Part shown: piece after piece, positions 44,641 through 55,805 of the stretch
Numbering within the stretch: the first letter of the stretch is position 1
How the letters are laid out: each line of letters opens with the position of its first letter
Assembly: GCF_024139115.2 (NCBI RefSeq)
Contig: NC_085139.1
Span: 137,447,121-137,511,120 of the forward strand
Length of the DNA: 64,000 nt
Direction: 5' to 3'
DNA from: Armigeres subalbatus
Lineage: Eukaryota; Arthropoda; Insecta; Diptera; Culicidae
Program-made: the position numbers and the translations under genes
Notes under the pieces: generated by a model
Told to the model about the DNA's origin: nothing
Database searches by the model: none
The model's input: only the letters and a program-made list of their open reading frames with translations

Positions 44641-44898
44641 TTAGTTTTCGTAATCCTTCGGTGTGACTCCTTTAGTCAACCGCCCTCCAATGGTGCTGTT
44701 GTTGCTGTCTGTAGCATTGGTAGCTAAGCAGGAGGCATCATCAGTGCAGGCCTTTTCTAGTCCCGAAACGCAGAATACAGTTTTGGCCCGTAGCTGTCCT
44801 ATATAGTTCGGTAGACGTGGTTGTTTGTAGTAGACTTCTGTATTAGAAGGTGGAATTCTCTTTATCTGAATCCACACCTCGAACAAGTGTGCCGACAA
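44641..44898 (-). other. Unassigned minus-strand ORF, 85 codons
   Basis: The frame is open from a stop near 44925 to 44641 and has no ATG start of its own, so as a gene it would have to be an exon. It contains a Cys cluster (FCVSGLEKACTDDASCL) and two possible N-glycosylation sites (NATDSNNST). The base composition is more gene-like than the flanks. I do not recognise the protein. A chance frame is the main alternative. Confidence 0.25.
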
Positions 44899-45349
44899 AG
44901 GAAAAAGAAAATCACTTATGTTGATTTTCTAGTTGGGAATACAACGGTAGGCGGGATTTTTCGGCAACGGTACACCATCGTTCTGCGATTGAAGTTTTCA
45001 TCGTAGTTACAAAAGATGGACTAAACTCAAATTGAAACTAATGTAGTCAATTATAATCCGATTTCAATAATTCACGCCTGGACTGGATCATTGATGACCA
45101 CCACCATTCATGTAGTCAATATTTATGTATTCGTATTCCAAAACTTTGATAAAATATCATTAACACTAAGAATACCGAGATGAGATTTGAATGAATCATA
45201 AAGTTCAATTCGCTGTATATCACAAGCCCATTGACCGATTTCCAAAATTCTTTTGTAGTCTTGTTGGCGCGGCAGAAAACGTAGGGAAAACACGTCACGG
45301 TCTCAATAGCAATTCCGTTTAGTGGCAATAGCTTTTAAGCTAAAATATT

Positions 45350-45827
45350 TTCTAAGTTCAATTAGTTTAAGTTTGTTTACAATTTTTTTCTTACTTACAA
45401 GTCTGTGACTCTTAGTTTCTGGCCACTACGTATGTCTAACCGTCCTGTGATAGCTCTTCTAGTCACTCTACCTGTGTTAACATATTAACTAATCTTAGTC
45501 ATTAAGTCCTTTAGTATAGTTCAGGTTTACTCACAGTCCGTACTAGATAGTTTAGGATAGTTTTAGGATTCTAATTCATTCATTCGAGCTCTGCATGAAA
45601 AATAACCTATGTTGTGTAATATCGTAATTAATTTCAGTTAATCGTAACAAACGCTAGTATAACTCACTTAAATTTATAGAGCGTTAATTAGAATTCACGC
45701 TGAGTCTTCCAAACACAATCTATCGCACTAATTATTCACGATAATTATTAGGATTATAAATTCAATAGTTTTAACAGCATGCAGCATACATTTCACAATT
45801 GCAATCAATTCTTTCTCTGACGTTTTA
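45350..45827 (-). repeat. Possible 3' LTR of the second BEL/Pao element
   Basis: This non-coding stretch directly follows the pol remnant, where an LTR is expected. It shares the phrase CTTACTTACAA (45392) and a general style (tagttttaggattctaatt) with the LTR-leader region of the first element, but the two do not align well. A purine-rich AGAGAAAGAA lies next to it near 45815 on the minus strand. The boundaries are not defined by a second copy. Confidence 0.4.
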
Positions 45828-48800
45828 TTATTTAGTTTTACCCACACCATCGAACCCATCGCCACTTGACGGATCTGTCATACCAGGTGGACCATCCCTA
45901 TGGAGTATTTCGTTGAGAGCGTCAACGCTTGTAACGCCTGCCGCTACATTCCCCTCTCCGTAATGCTGCTTCAGTCCAGCAGGATTACCTGCAGGAATTA
46001 TGTTGAGTACTGCAAGCTTGGCCACAGGACGTCGTAGAACCCCAGTAACGGTTTGAACATCCACTTGTCGTATTCGCCCATCTTTCCCGGGATAACCTTT
46101 AGGACCTTCCCACGAGGCCATTGATTCCGTTTCTGCTCCCCTACTATGAAGACCAAATCTCCTTCTTGAATTGGCTGGGTTTCGTCGTGCCATTTCGTGC
46201 GCCGCGTCAGCACCGGAAGGTATTCTCGGATCCATCTGTACCAAAACTGATCCAGAACATAACGACACAAATTCCAACCATTCCGCAGCGCCTCTCCTTC
46301 TGTAGTTGGAACTTTCTCCGGCTGTTTGACCCCATTCGAACTTAGAAGAATGAAATGATTAGGAGTCAATGCCTCCTGATCCGATGTCTCCAAGGGCACG
46401 TACATCAACGGTCGCGAGTTGACCATTGACTCCGCATCACACAAAATCGTGTGAAAAACTTCTTCAGATGGCGCGCGAGAATGGTTGATCGACTCCATTG
46501 CAATTTTTACCGCTCTGACCATCCTTTCCCACGCACCACCCATGTGTGGAGAGGACGGCGGAATAAAGTTCCACCTCGTATTTGCATCCGTGAAGTATTC
46601 CGCCAATTCACGATTCATTGCCGCTGTTTGTTGTGCCAGCTCTCGACTTGCGACGAAATTTGTTCCATGATCAGTGTAGATTTGTGTTGGGGCACCTCGA
46701 CGAGAAATGAATCGACGCAACGCCAGTTTACACGATTCTGTAGATAGGGAAGCTGTTGCTTCCAAATGCACCGCCCTTATGACCAAGCAAGTGAAGAGTG
46801 CCACCCAACGCTTCACTTGACTTCGGCCAATCTTGATCATATATGGCCCGAAGTAGTCGATACCGACCAACGAAAATGGACGAACAAACGGAGTTACTCG
46901 CACTTCGGGTAATGGAGCCATTCTGGGTACGACAGGTTGAGCTTTATATACTGTGCACCACTGACACTTTTTTGTCACTTTGCGTACTAGCGTCCGGAGT
47001 GTAGAAAATTATTATTATTAAAATCTTTATTAAAGAGGTTTTTAGCCCAAGGCTAGTTCACCTCCGAGTAGTGTAGAAATGTGGTACCGCTGACGTACTT
47101 CATTGACCACAGTTTCACTGTTATGATGCCCGAGCCGCCGGTGGTAATAGTCCACAATGAGCTCAGACACGCGATGGTTTTTCGGCAGGATAACCGGATA
47201 TTTCGCGTCGTATGTGGATAGTGGAGATGCTTCTGTGCGGCCTTCCATGCGAACCACCCCGTACTCATCTAGAAATGGTGATAGCTGTCGAATATGACTA
47301 TCTCTGTTCAATTTCTTCGCCTTCTCTTTGTTGGTTGTATTTGCTTTTCTTAGAATTAGTATTTCTTCGGCATATTCATCTGCTTGTGCAATCCGCCACA
47401 ACGCCCTCTCCGCTCGAACAAAATCTTCTGACTTCAACTGGTGCCTTGCCTGCATGGCTCCTCTTTTGCCGAGTCCGCAACAACTATCATACTCAATGCA
47501 CGGCTGTACCCTCGTTACATGATGCACGTGAATAGTTCGTAGTTCTTCCTCGGTACAGCTTGCTGATATTTGATGTTGTGGCCACTCATTCTCCGCTTGT
47601 AGGAGGAAGTCTGGTCCTGAAAACCACCGGCTATTCGAACTTAATGTAGGTCCTTTTCCCCACTTTGTTGCCTCATCCGCCACGTTTAATTTAGTAGGTA
47701 TCCAGCGCCACTCTACAGGCTGTGTTTCTTCCAGTATTTCATCGATACGAACTGCTACATATTGCCGGTACTTCCGAGCATCCGAATTAATCCTGGGAAG
47801 CACTATGTTGGATTCACTCCCAAAGAATCTCTAGCTTATAGCTACCGTATGGTAGTCGGCAATGGACTTCGCTAATCGGCTCTTAATAACCGCCGCTTGT
47901 AGCTCCAACCTAGGGACTGATAGTGGCTTCAGTGGTGCCACTTTTGCTTTGGAAGCGATTAATGTACATCGTGGCTGACTGTGATCAACCACACGAAAAT
48001 AGGCGACGCACGCAAATGCAGATTCACTCGCATCCACGAACACATGCAGTTGCAACGATTCCAAACTTTTTCGATCGTATCCGGGGAAATAGCAACGAGG
48101 GATTCGAACTTGGCTAAGCATGGAAAGTTGCTTAATCCACCTTTGCCAGTTTATGAGAATTTCTGCTGGGATAGGCTCATCCCATCCAACTTGGGTTCTC
48201 CACAGGTCCTGAATGATCATTTTACCGTGAACGAGTAAGTTCGAAATCAACCCGAGGGGATCGAATACGCTCATGACGAACTTCAGAATGCTTCGTTTCG
48301 TCGTATTGAGCTCATTCGCTGTTGAACCTTCGCAATCGTTTGGCAGCTTAACAGTGTATACGAATACGTCTTCATCCGGTAACCACGCCATACCAAGGAC
48401 ACGTTCAATTTGGCTTTCCTTGTCGATACTGAAGTTCTTCGTAGTGACTTCTGCACCTTCTCCTAGGCTCTGTAACACCACCTTAGAATTTGATCTCCAG
48501 TTCCTTAGTTGAAATCCTGCTTGTTCTTGAACCTTTCTTACATCCAAAGCCAATTTTGCCATCTCTTCTTCTGTATCACGGCTGTCTAGGTAGTCATCCA
48601 CGTAGTGGTTGTCTACTATCGCCACCGCCGCTTCCGGAAGTTCTTCTTTCCACATACTCGCGTTCATGTTCTTCACGAAGTTCGCCGAACAGGGTGAGCA
48701 GGTCGACCCGAAAATGGCCACATCCATCACAAATACGTCGGGCTTCCTTGCTGGATCATTTCTGTATAGAAACCGCTGTGCCTGTTGATCCTCCTTCCTA

Positions 48801-49336
48801 ATTCTCACTTGGTGATACATTTCGCGGATATCACCAGCGATCGCCACCTGTCGCTGCCGGAAACGGCATAGCACTGCAGGCAACGATGTTAAAAGGTCCG
48901 GGCCCTTCAACAGCATATCGTTCAGAGACACTCCTTTTGATTTGGCGGCTGCATCCCAAATAATACGCACCTTCCCAGGTTTACGTGGATTAGTTACCAC
49001 GCCAAGAGGGAGATACCACGTACGATGTTGATCACTCTCTTCTAACTCCCGACGTGTGGCCTTGTGCGCGTAGCCCTTTTCTTGATATTCGATTATTTGC
49101 CTTTCCAAACTCACTCGTAATTCCGGATGGTTACGTAACTTTCTTTCGAGACAAAACAAACGACGGCCCGCCATACCATAACTAGACGGCAACTCGATCA
49201 CGTCGTACCGCCACAGTAATCCACTTTCGTAGTGTCCATCGGCGCATTTAGTAGTCGTTCGTTCTAGAATACTCCTTGCTCTTCGATCCTCCTCTGCCTC
49301 AGGTCCACGTACGACGGATACTCCCAAGTTCTCCAT
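45828..49336 (-). pseudogene. Second BEL/Pao element: pol pseudogene without Gag
   Basis: Piece 49336-47831 (501 residues) carries RT with AGDIREMYHQV and the YVDD box (YVDDYLDSRD), then the start of RNase H (FVDASESAFACVAYF). A TAG at 47831 interrupts RNase H. Just after it, the expected Asp-bearing motif reads GSES, so the catalytic Asp is lost. Piece 47803-47042 holds the rest of RNase H and the integrase His finger. A 62-bp insertion then breaks the frame, and piece 46978-45998 holds the Cys pair (CQWC), IDYFGP, YTDHGTNF and GGAWERM. A last frameshift near 46080 moves the C-terminal region to 46277-45828. No Gag, protease or PHD-finger region exists upstream of 49336, so the element is truncated there. 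Confidence 0.88.
47008..47069 (-). mobile_element. 62-bp insertion with 10-bp target duplication
   Basis: AGTGTAGAAA occurs at 46998-47007 and 47070-47079. Between them the minus strand reads acttgg-free text ending GGGCTAAAAACCTCTTTAAT, then an ATT/AAT repeat tail. This looks like the extreme 3' end of a non-LTR retrotransposon or a SINE that uses one. Removing the insert and one duplication restores the integrase finger frame, so the target is certain. Confidence 0.85.
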
Positions 49337-49737
49337 TATATCTCCATATAATACTGGTGTTTTGCGTTTCTAGGGGTGCTCAGTTTTCCCTAAAGTGCCG
49401 TGAGTCATAATGCTGCCAATCGAAAAATTGTAAAATTCGGTTTACTCAAATAATTTTAGCATAATACACTACCATTCCATAAGGATATGTTATATGAGCT
49501 TTTCGAACATTCCTTAATGCCTTGGGAAGGGTCTACTACATTGGAAAACAAAACAGCGGTCTGAGTTACTTTATTTCAGTTATCTCTAATAATCTTGAAC
49601 TGGATTTTTTCAAAAGTGTGCTCAAAATTATTCCTGAAGACATATATTACGTAATACGAACAGTTCCCGAATAGCACAGGTCAGACAAGAGTGGCTGCAG
49701 TGACTTAGTTGTGGCTGAATCCGATCATATATAAGTT
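49337..49737. other. Unassigned stretch beside the BEL/Pao truncation
   Basis: AT-rich and non-coding, with no similarity to the Gag region of the first element. The truncation point of the second element is at its left edge. Confidence 0.35.
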
Positions 49738-49745
49738 GTAGTAAC

Positions 49746-50212
49746 CTGGGAGGGAGCTCTCGATACTACACATCAAATTAATTATATACTGTCGTCATGC
49801 AACAAGTAAATTTTCAACAAGAAAGAACAATCAATGTAGGCGCCACCTGAAATAACTAAATTCTTTTTTGCGTGTTATTGTTGTTATAGGGTAGAGAACC
49901 ATTTGGGCAGTACCCCCTATTCCCGTCTACAACGGTCATTACTCGAGCGCATTACAACCGAATTACTTGTTTTTTAGTACATGGTTAGTTTCTGTCGATA
50001 TCTAGTGATGTACAAAAAATCAAGCCATTTGGTTGGAACGCGGTCGAGTTATGAACGTTGCGGACGGGAATAGGGGGTGCTGCCCAAATGGTTCCGCTCC
50101 CTATTGCCTTCAAAAATTTGCTTGCCGAGAGCTACGTTTTCGGCTCACACTGACAGCTAGATTTCGGCTCGGCTTGACACACACATTTCTCGGATCCGCT
50201 TCTCCCTCCCAG
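49746..50212. mobile_element. hAT-type MITE carrying a nested TA-type MITE
   Basis: CTGGGAGGGAG at the left pairs perfectly with CTCCCTCCCAG at the right. The 8-bp duplication GTAGTAAC is at 49738-49745 and 50213-50220. Without the nested element (49889-50101) it would be about 252 bp. The interior is non-coding. Confidence 0.88.
49889..50101. mobile_element. TA-flanked MITE, 213 bp
   Basis: The arms are inverted for about 40 bp: GGGTAGAGAACCATTTGGGC at the left, with its complement (few mismatches) ending at 50101, then accccctattcccgtc and its complement. TA flanks both sides (49887-49888, 50102-50103), as for Tc1/mariner-type elements. It lies inside the hAT-type MITE and is therefore younger. 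Confidence 0.88.
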
Positions 50213-50507
50213 GTAGTAACTCTAATGGAACATGTGTGCTACTAGGTTTCCAACATAAATTTGTTGGGCAGAGGTGGACACAGCGCAACGGGTAAACACA
50301 AACGGAACCGGCCGTGGGAGACAGTGGAAAACACAACACGGGGACAACGAAATAAAAGTCGACTACACACCACGAGTCATGGTGTCATAATAGAAATATA
50401 TGTTTATTTACATACTCTTGAGTTCATTTGTCAACAAAAAACACATACACTCACACTTAGTACCCATGTGGTCGATTTGCGAACCTAATATTTTGAGTTT
50501 CTGATTT

Positions 50508-50720
50508 AGGAGAACTGCTCCTTGAATTCATACCATGTACTAAAATCAATAACATTCGAAAACGAAGAATTGGAGCGCAATATGTTTTGTTTGTGATTTT
50601 GTGATTTTTTTTTCAGCAGTGAGCACGTCGGAAAACAACAAAACACGACACAAATTGAGCCTAAATTGCCTGTTTTGCAAATGTTATTGATATAGGAGCA
50701 TGTTATTAATACTGGAACAG
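50508..50720 (+). repeat. Dispersed repeat family C, copy 2
   Basis: Same orientation and order as 8536-8740, starting ggagaactgctccttgaatt. Shared blocks are aacattcgaaaac, ttcagcagtgagca and aaattgagcctaaattgcct. The 50221-50507 and 50721-51087 flanks are unassigned. Confidence 0.72.
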
Positions 50721-51096
50721 ATACCCTAATAAAAGATATTTTATTTACCAGATAGATTGTCGCTGTCGTCGCTGTCCGGAACATCTTTTGCTGGCGAGGA
50801 TAGGGGAGCTAAATGTCAAAGAAGGAAAATCCATACGATTTGACAGCTTGGTACCCAACAGGGGACTCCCGTGGAGGTGCTCTGACAGCCATAAGGATAA
50901 TCACGGGAAGAAGAGACACTGACAGTTCCATAAACGAAAAGCAGAAGAAAAGAGACTGCATCTATACTACGAAAACACAACCAAAACATCAGACCCCCGG
51001 TCGATTTGCGATCAGATTATTTTTGGGTACAGTGTTGCCAGATCGCCTGTTTATACGAGGAACAAACATTGTTTAATTCAACAGAATTCTCCAAAT

Positions 51097-51551
51097 GTAG
51101 GGGGCGTATCCCGTATCCCGTAGCGTAGTTGGCTACACGTTCGCCTTACAAGCGGATGGTCATGGGTTTAATTCCCTGCCCCTCCACCAAACCCTCGTCG
51201 GTCGCCAGATCCGCAGCCCATACGGTGGCGTTTGGGGTACATGCCTTACCATCACGGCTGCCTTATGACGACTGACAACTTGTTCTTATCGGAGGCATTC
51301 CTCCAACGTTACCCGGATAAAATGGCAACCGAACAATGCAACGATCTTTGGATACACGACATGGACATACGGACACAATGGACTCACGATGAAATGGACT
51401 GGCAATGAAAACAATATGTAATGAGTAATGGAAAATCTAAAAATAGATTCTGTGTGGATTATGTACAGCAGAATACCACAGTAGATCTCGGCACAGTAGC
51501 GGTCAAGTAACACAGAGTGCCTATCAAATAAAAGAAAGGAATAAAAAAAAA
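51097..51551 (+). mobile_element. tRNA-derived SINE, distinct from Feilai type
   Basis: The head at about 51115-51190 can be read as tRNA-like: gcgtagttggctacac as D arm, cgccttacaagcg as anticodon arm and a T-arm-like catgggtttaattccctg. A ~350-bp body follows and the tail is A-rich (ataaaaaaaaa). The 9-bp target duplication TCTCCAAAT is at 51088-51096 and 51552-51560. It is too long, and its stems too weak, to be a working tRNA gene. Confidence 0.85.
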
Positions 51552-51714
51552 TCTCCAAATCCTTCTATTCCCCAAATCATTCTGGAGTGCAGATCAATTG
51601 GTCTTCCAGGTCAACTGCGTTCTTTACCACACCAACGTCAATCTAACAAACCCACAAATGTCCATAGACCATAGATATAACTGGCAATTCAATCATGCCT
51701 AAACCAGGTGTTCT

Positions 51715-52024
51715 TCGTCTTCTTCCTCTTCTTCTTCTTATTCTTCTTCTTCTTATTGGCATTACATCCCCACTGTTCCAGCCGCCTCGCAGCTTAGTGT
51801 TCATTAAGCACTTCCACATCAGTTATTAACTGCGAGGTTTCTGAGCTAGGTTACCATTTTTGCATTCGTATATCATGAGGCTAGCACGATGATACTTTTA
51901 TGCCCAGGGAAGTCGAGACAATTTCCAATCCAAAAATTGCCTAGACCGACACCGGGAATCGAACCCAGCCACCCTCAGCATGGTCTTGCTTTGTAGCCGC
52001 GCGTCTTACCGCATGGCTAAGGAG
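51715..52024 (-). mobile_element. Feilai-type SINE, copy 3
   Basis: Minus-strand copy with its (AAG)n tail shown as (TTC)n at the left, shared body, and head with the B box as GGAATCGAACC near 51955. The 12-bp target duplication ACCAGGTGTTCT is at 51703-51714 and 52025-52036. Confidence 0.94.
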
Positions 52025-52036
52025 ACCAGGTGTTCT

Positions 52037-52582
52037 AAATTCTCCAAACTGCCATTGGACCACAATTAGTGATACTGACAGTTGATTCTTACGGTGTCAT
52101 TAATTTGCCCTGACTTTTTTGTTTGGCATAACGAAGATGCACTGGAGGTCTTTTTGACACAGTTTGCAATGTAAGCATCTCTGCCATCATTGCTCCACAC
52201 CGTCGTTGTAGTAGTAATACTATGAGCCAGGATGGTAGCTGCATCCTTCATTCCATCCACGACAGAAGCCGTTGTTGGTAGTCTTCAGCAGCAACGTCCG
52301 TTTTCTAGTAGAAATACTACAGTAAGAAATCGGCGAAGACGCCATCTTGTTTCCAATCGAACTGTCAAAAGCGGTTCCAATTCGACTTGTTTACATTTTG
52401 CATTCATAAGAAGCAAGCAAAAGTATTGCCAGTTATTGTTGCCAAATCGTGAAAATGATTTCATGCATATTCATACGTTGCCATTTCGACAGTTTTTCAC
52501 TCCGCCGGTCTCTGGTTATAGGGTTGCTAATTGGTAGCCAAGAATATTTGGATTTTATAGCAGAACACTTGCGGATGACTAT
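52037..52582. other. Unassigned stretch with possible minus-strand exon
   Basis: On the minus strand an ATGGCGTC in a good initiation context (caagATGG) near 52346 opens a 44-codon frame. Another frame at 52260-52066 runs across. A CKLCQKD motif near 52165, in a third frame, hints at a zinc finger. None of these is long enough to name. It may be an old gene fragment. Confidence 0.25.
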
Positions 52583-52590
52583 ATAATGGT

Positions 52591-52640
52591 CTTTTCTTCT
52601 TCTTCTTCTTCTTCTTCTTCTTCTTCTTCTTCTTCTTCTT

Positions 52641-52671
<31 letters not shown>

Positions 52672-52931
52672 GCATTACATCCCCACACTGGGACAGAGCC
52701 GCCTCGCAGCTTAGTGTTCATGAAGCACTTCCGCAGTTATTAACTGCGAGGTTTCGAAGCCAGGTTACCATTTTTGCATTCGTATATCATGAGACTAGCA
52801 CGATGATACTTTTATACCCAGGGAAGTTGAGACAATTTCTAATCCGAAAATTGTCTAGACCGGCACCGGGAATCGTACCCAGCCACCCTCAGCATGGTCT
52901 TGCTTTGTAGCCATGCGTCTTACCGCACTAA
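52591..52931 (-). mobile_element. Feilai-type SINE, copy 4, head shortened
   Basis: It has a (TTC)n tail of about 75 bp, a shared body, and a head that lacks the last bases (ggctaagg) present in copy 3. The B-box equivalent is changed to GGAATCGTACC. The target duplication ATAATGGT is at 52583-52590 and 52932-52939. Its right duplication shares a TA with the MITE that starts at 52941. Poly-Lys and poly-Arg open frames here come from the tail. Confidence 0.9.
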
Positions 52932-52940
52932 ATAATGGTA

Positions 52941-53135
52941 GGGACACGGCAGGTATTTTCGTCTGTTCGTCATAGTCTCGAAAACCAATAAAAAATACGC
53001 TTTTTTGTAAAACTCATACGTACCAAATCGTAAGCTCAGGAGAAACGTTCTACTATAGTGGAGTTCTAGCAAATGTACGTTGCTTTCGTTGGTTTTAGCC
53101 CCTACGACGAAGGACGGAAATACCTGCCGTGTCCC
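52941..53135. mobile_element. TA-flanked MITE, 195 bp
   Basis: GGGACACGGCAGGTATTT at the left pairs with AAATACCTGCCGTGTCCC at the right, with a further match around tcgtctgttcgtc. TA lies on both sides (52939-52940, 53136-53137). The Feilai-type copy abuts its left edge, so the SINE seems to have gone in at the MITE boundary. Confidence 0.88.
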
Positions 53136-53438
53136 TACATAATATTTTATTTGCTAAAAACCTGCCACAGCAGCAGCCTGTTCTATTAGAAACACACGAT
53201 TCTTTTGCGCCACACCCCACGGACAATCGTCCTCTTTAGAACTTCAGAGTTCCACAAGATCCACTACTGCAGTCAGCAGCACAATTGGCTTGCACTGTTC
53301 CGCATTCCTTCGTGTGTCCAACGAAAAAAAAAACGGCAAACTCACGACACGGTCACTGACGATCGCGTGAATTTTCGACTGTTTTTCCACTAAATCCACC
53401 TGCGATGCAAAAAAATTGGAATAAACTCACCATAGGTA

Positions 53439-53627
53439 GGGGGAAAGACGGCTTTGGCAGGTCTTGTTCTATTATTGGCAGGGGGGTTTTTGTCGTCCAA
53501 ATTTTATGAAATTTGGCCACAATATTCTTTGATATGCAAAGAATGCTTAGGCCAAATTTGAGCCTAGTCAGTCATAAAAAACCCCTGCCAATAATAGAAC
53601 AAAACCTGCCAAGGCCGTCATTCCCCC
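53439..53627. mobile_element. TA-flanked MITE, 189 bp
   Basis: The arms of about 55 bp start GGGGGAAAGACGGCTTTGGC and end in the near-complement GCCAAGGCCGTCATTCCCCC, with ttctattattggcagggg paired inside. TA at 53437-53438 and 53628-53629. The inner part, aatattctttgatatgcaaa, is also partly palindromic. Confidence 0.88.
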
Positions 53628-53832
53628 TATATTCAATTTCATCAGCCGAAACATAAAAAAATTACAATTGTGAGCTGCGACAACCAAAAAATTTGCGTCC
53701 ATTCGCGAGCGCGGCACACTTCGATCCCTATTCGATTTTAAAATTATTCTTCATGGATACTCATGAACTGTTTTATGGATTTGTGGCAGCGTTTTATGGA
53801 ACAATCTAATATTATTTACGGATTGTTTTCAA

Positions 53833-54097
53833 TTTTTTGCTTTTCTCGTACAACAAAGTTGTACCGAAAGGCTATATGATCACCCCAAAAACGATATTTG
53901 TCGTTATATGCCAATCGACTCAGCTCGGCGAACTGAGGCGATGTCTGTATGTGTGTGAGTGTATAATGTGTATGTGTGTACACATTTTGTTGACACACTT
54001 TTGGGAACTTAGCATTGTCCGAACTACTCGCAACAGGTTTTATTCGACGAGGAAGGGAAAGGCACCAACACCGATAGGTGGATTAATCAAGGTTTTC
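53833..54097 (+). repeat. Repeat family A, copy 4 (short but with both ends)
   Basis: The hairpin TCTCGTACAACAAAGTTGTA is followed by CCGAAAGGC, a shortened middle, a TG run, one short module, and the right end aaaggcaccaacaccgatag then GTGGATTAATC. At 265 bp it is the shortest copy with both termini and helps define the family limits. Confidence 0.82.
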
Positions 54098-55634
54098 ATG
54101 GACCGTTATTGCACATTTTACGGTACAAAGTAAGCCAGGGCCGCGCTAACTGGATTCTAGCTTCGATCCCTTACCAGACGTCATCTGAGCGTAAACGAAT
54201 TTGGGTAAGATGTTGGGACGGTAGACGAATCGTTAATTTTGTAAGTTTATTCTGACGAGCTCGCAGTGAATTACAAAATTCATTTAGTGATTCGCCACCC
54301 GACAGTTCTTTACAACATCCATCAAGTTATAAGTCGAAAATTTTAGACCCGGGATTTTATAAAAATGCCCAATGGTCCTCAATTTTGACACTATTCACAA
54401 CTGTACCAAATGTTCGTTATGCCAAATGATCTTTATGCTAAACAAGTTTTATGTACCATCCCTGCCCTGCCCGGGATCGCAAGTTTGATCTTATATTTGC
54501 TATTACAATTGTAAAATGATAAAATCAGTTGTATTTTGCTTACGACACTTTATCACCGTTATTGTTTAATTTACTTAACGTGTACTTCAAGAACAGTAGG
54601 GAATCCCAAGCTTTCTTTATCGATGTACACCAATTATAAAAGCAAATGACTGACATACCTACAGTCAGGCTAAGCTAAGCTAAAGAAATACGAAAAATGC
54701 TATTCAAACACTAACTTTTTTTAGTGTGACACTGTAGTAATTTATTTATGATATTTAGGTTTAATGTAAATTGATTTACACACGACTGTTGTATAGATTG
54801 ATATTCTGTATAATACTGCGTAATGATAAATCAAAATGTTTGTGAATTGCCTGAAGTCGAAGAATGCTTCAACTCACACGAAATGTGTTCTAAACATAAT
54901 GGGAGAACGATTTAATGCTCTGCCATACAGCACGGAAGAAGGCAATATTTTCCAATCACAATAAACTTTATTGGTACAAACAATCAGGTCCATCTAGGAT
55001 CATAAATAACGTTTTATCCCAGGTGATCCGCATCCACTTCATCGCAAGTCGAGATAAAATTGAAAATTAATTGAAGTCTTATTACTCTCCGGTAGTTGGC
55101 TGGCTTGATTACACAGCGGAGAGTATGGGTCGTTTCCCAGTCGCTCAGTTATTGAAAATAAATAGCTTTTCTGAAAGCGTGGCCGTTCCCGGCACAACGA
55201 CCAACAGTGTTCCAAGACCGATCGACACACTCGCCAGAGAAGACGTGAACACAGCGGGCAATCATCGAAACAATAAGATTTTCAATAGCAAAAAATAGTT
55301 GTAAGGTATTGGAGGTGGTGGGTGTGTGTTGGAAGGAATGTAACAATACCCTCAATGTTGATACCGTCACCATAGTGCGAAATGTATTGGAGAGCGTCAT
55401 AAGGAAAGAAAAAAAGTAATTATTTGATTTATGCCACAACACTTGCCTCTCTTTAGTTCTACTGTTGAACCGAAGAGACATTTTTCAATATTTCCTGCAA
55501 CCGCAAAAACCGCGGATTTCATCCAATGCTAGCGGATAGGTCTCATGAGTTTCATTGCTATGCAAGTTTCGAGAAACCCACGATATCTCCTCGAAAATAA
55601 AATAACATTTCCCAAGAAAAAAATAAATAAATCA
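54098..55634. other. Unassigned stretch
   Basis: Mostly AT-rich and non-coding. The part at about 55070-55290 is GC-richer, with overlapping frames on the minus strand (55149-55481 and 55039-55230) that I do not recognise. A TSD-flanked element could not be defined. Confidence 0.3.
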
Positions 55635-55805
55635 AATATATTTCCTTAATATTCGACCAGCCTTTTCGTTGAAGTGCAATAAAGGGCTCACAGCCGTTCT
55701 AGTCAATATTTAGAGAAAACTGGAATATGAGTAAGTTTTAAAATATTTAGTAGATAAGCCGCCCGATCATCTTTCATCAAAAAGGGGTTGATACGCAACC
55801 AACTA
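55635..55805 (-). repeat. Dispersed repeat family B, copy 2
   Basis: Inverted counterpart of 41925-42095, with shared landmarks listed there. Both copies have an AT-rich border on the tail side (aaatattttaaaa). Non-coding. Confidence 0.72.

Noticed and set aside
49337..49745. Hidden Gag region of the second BEL element
   Set aside because: No zinc knuckle, protease motif or similarity to the first Gag can be seen in any minus-strand frame.
51115..51190. A possible tRNA gene
   Set aside because: The arms are only partly paired and the segment is the head of a 455-bp repeat with A-rich tail and target duplication, so it is a SINE head.
52433..52721. Poly-Arg and poly-Lys ORFs on the minus strand
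   Set aside because: They translate the (TTC)n/(AAG)n tail of SINE copy 4.
55039..55481. Cys-containing minus-strand ORFs as a secreted peptide
   Set aside because: Two overlapping frames compete, neither has a convincing signal peptide plus conserved Cys pattern, and no repeat or gene context supports either.
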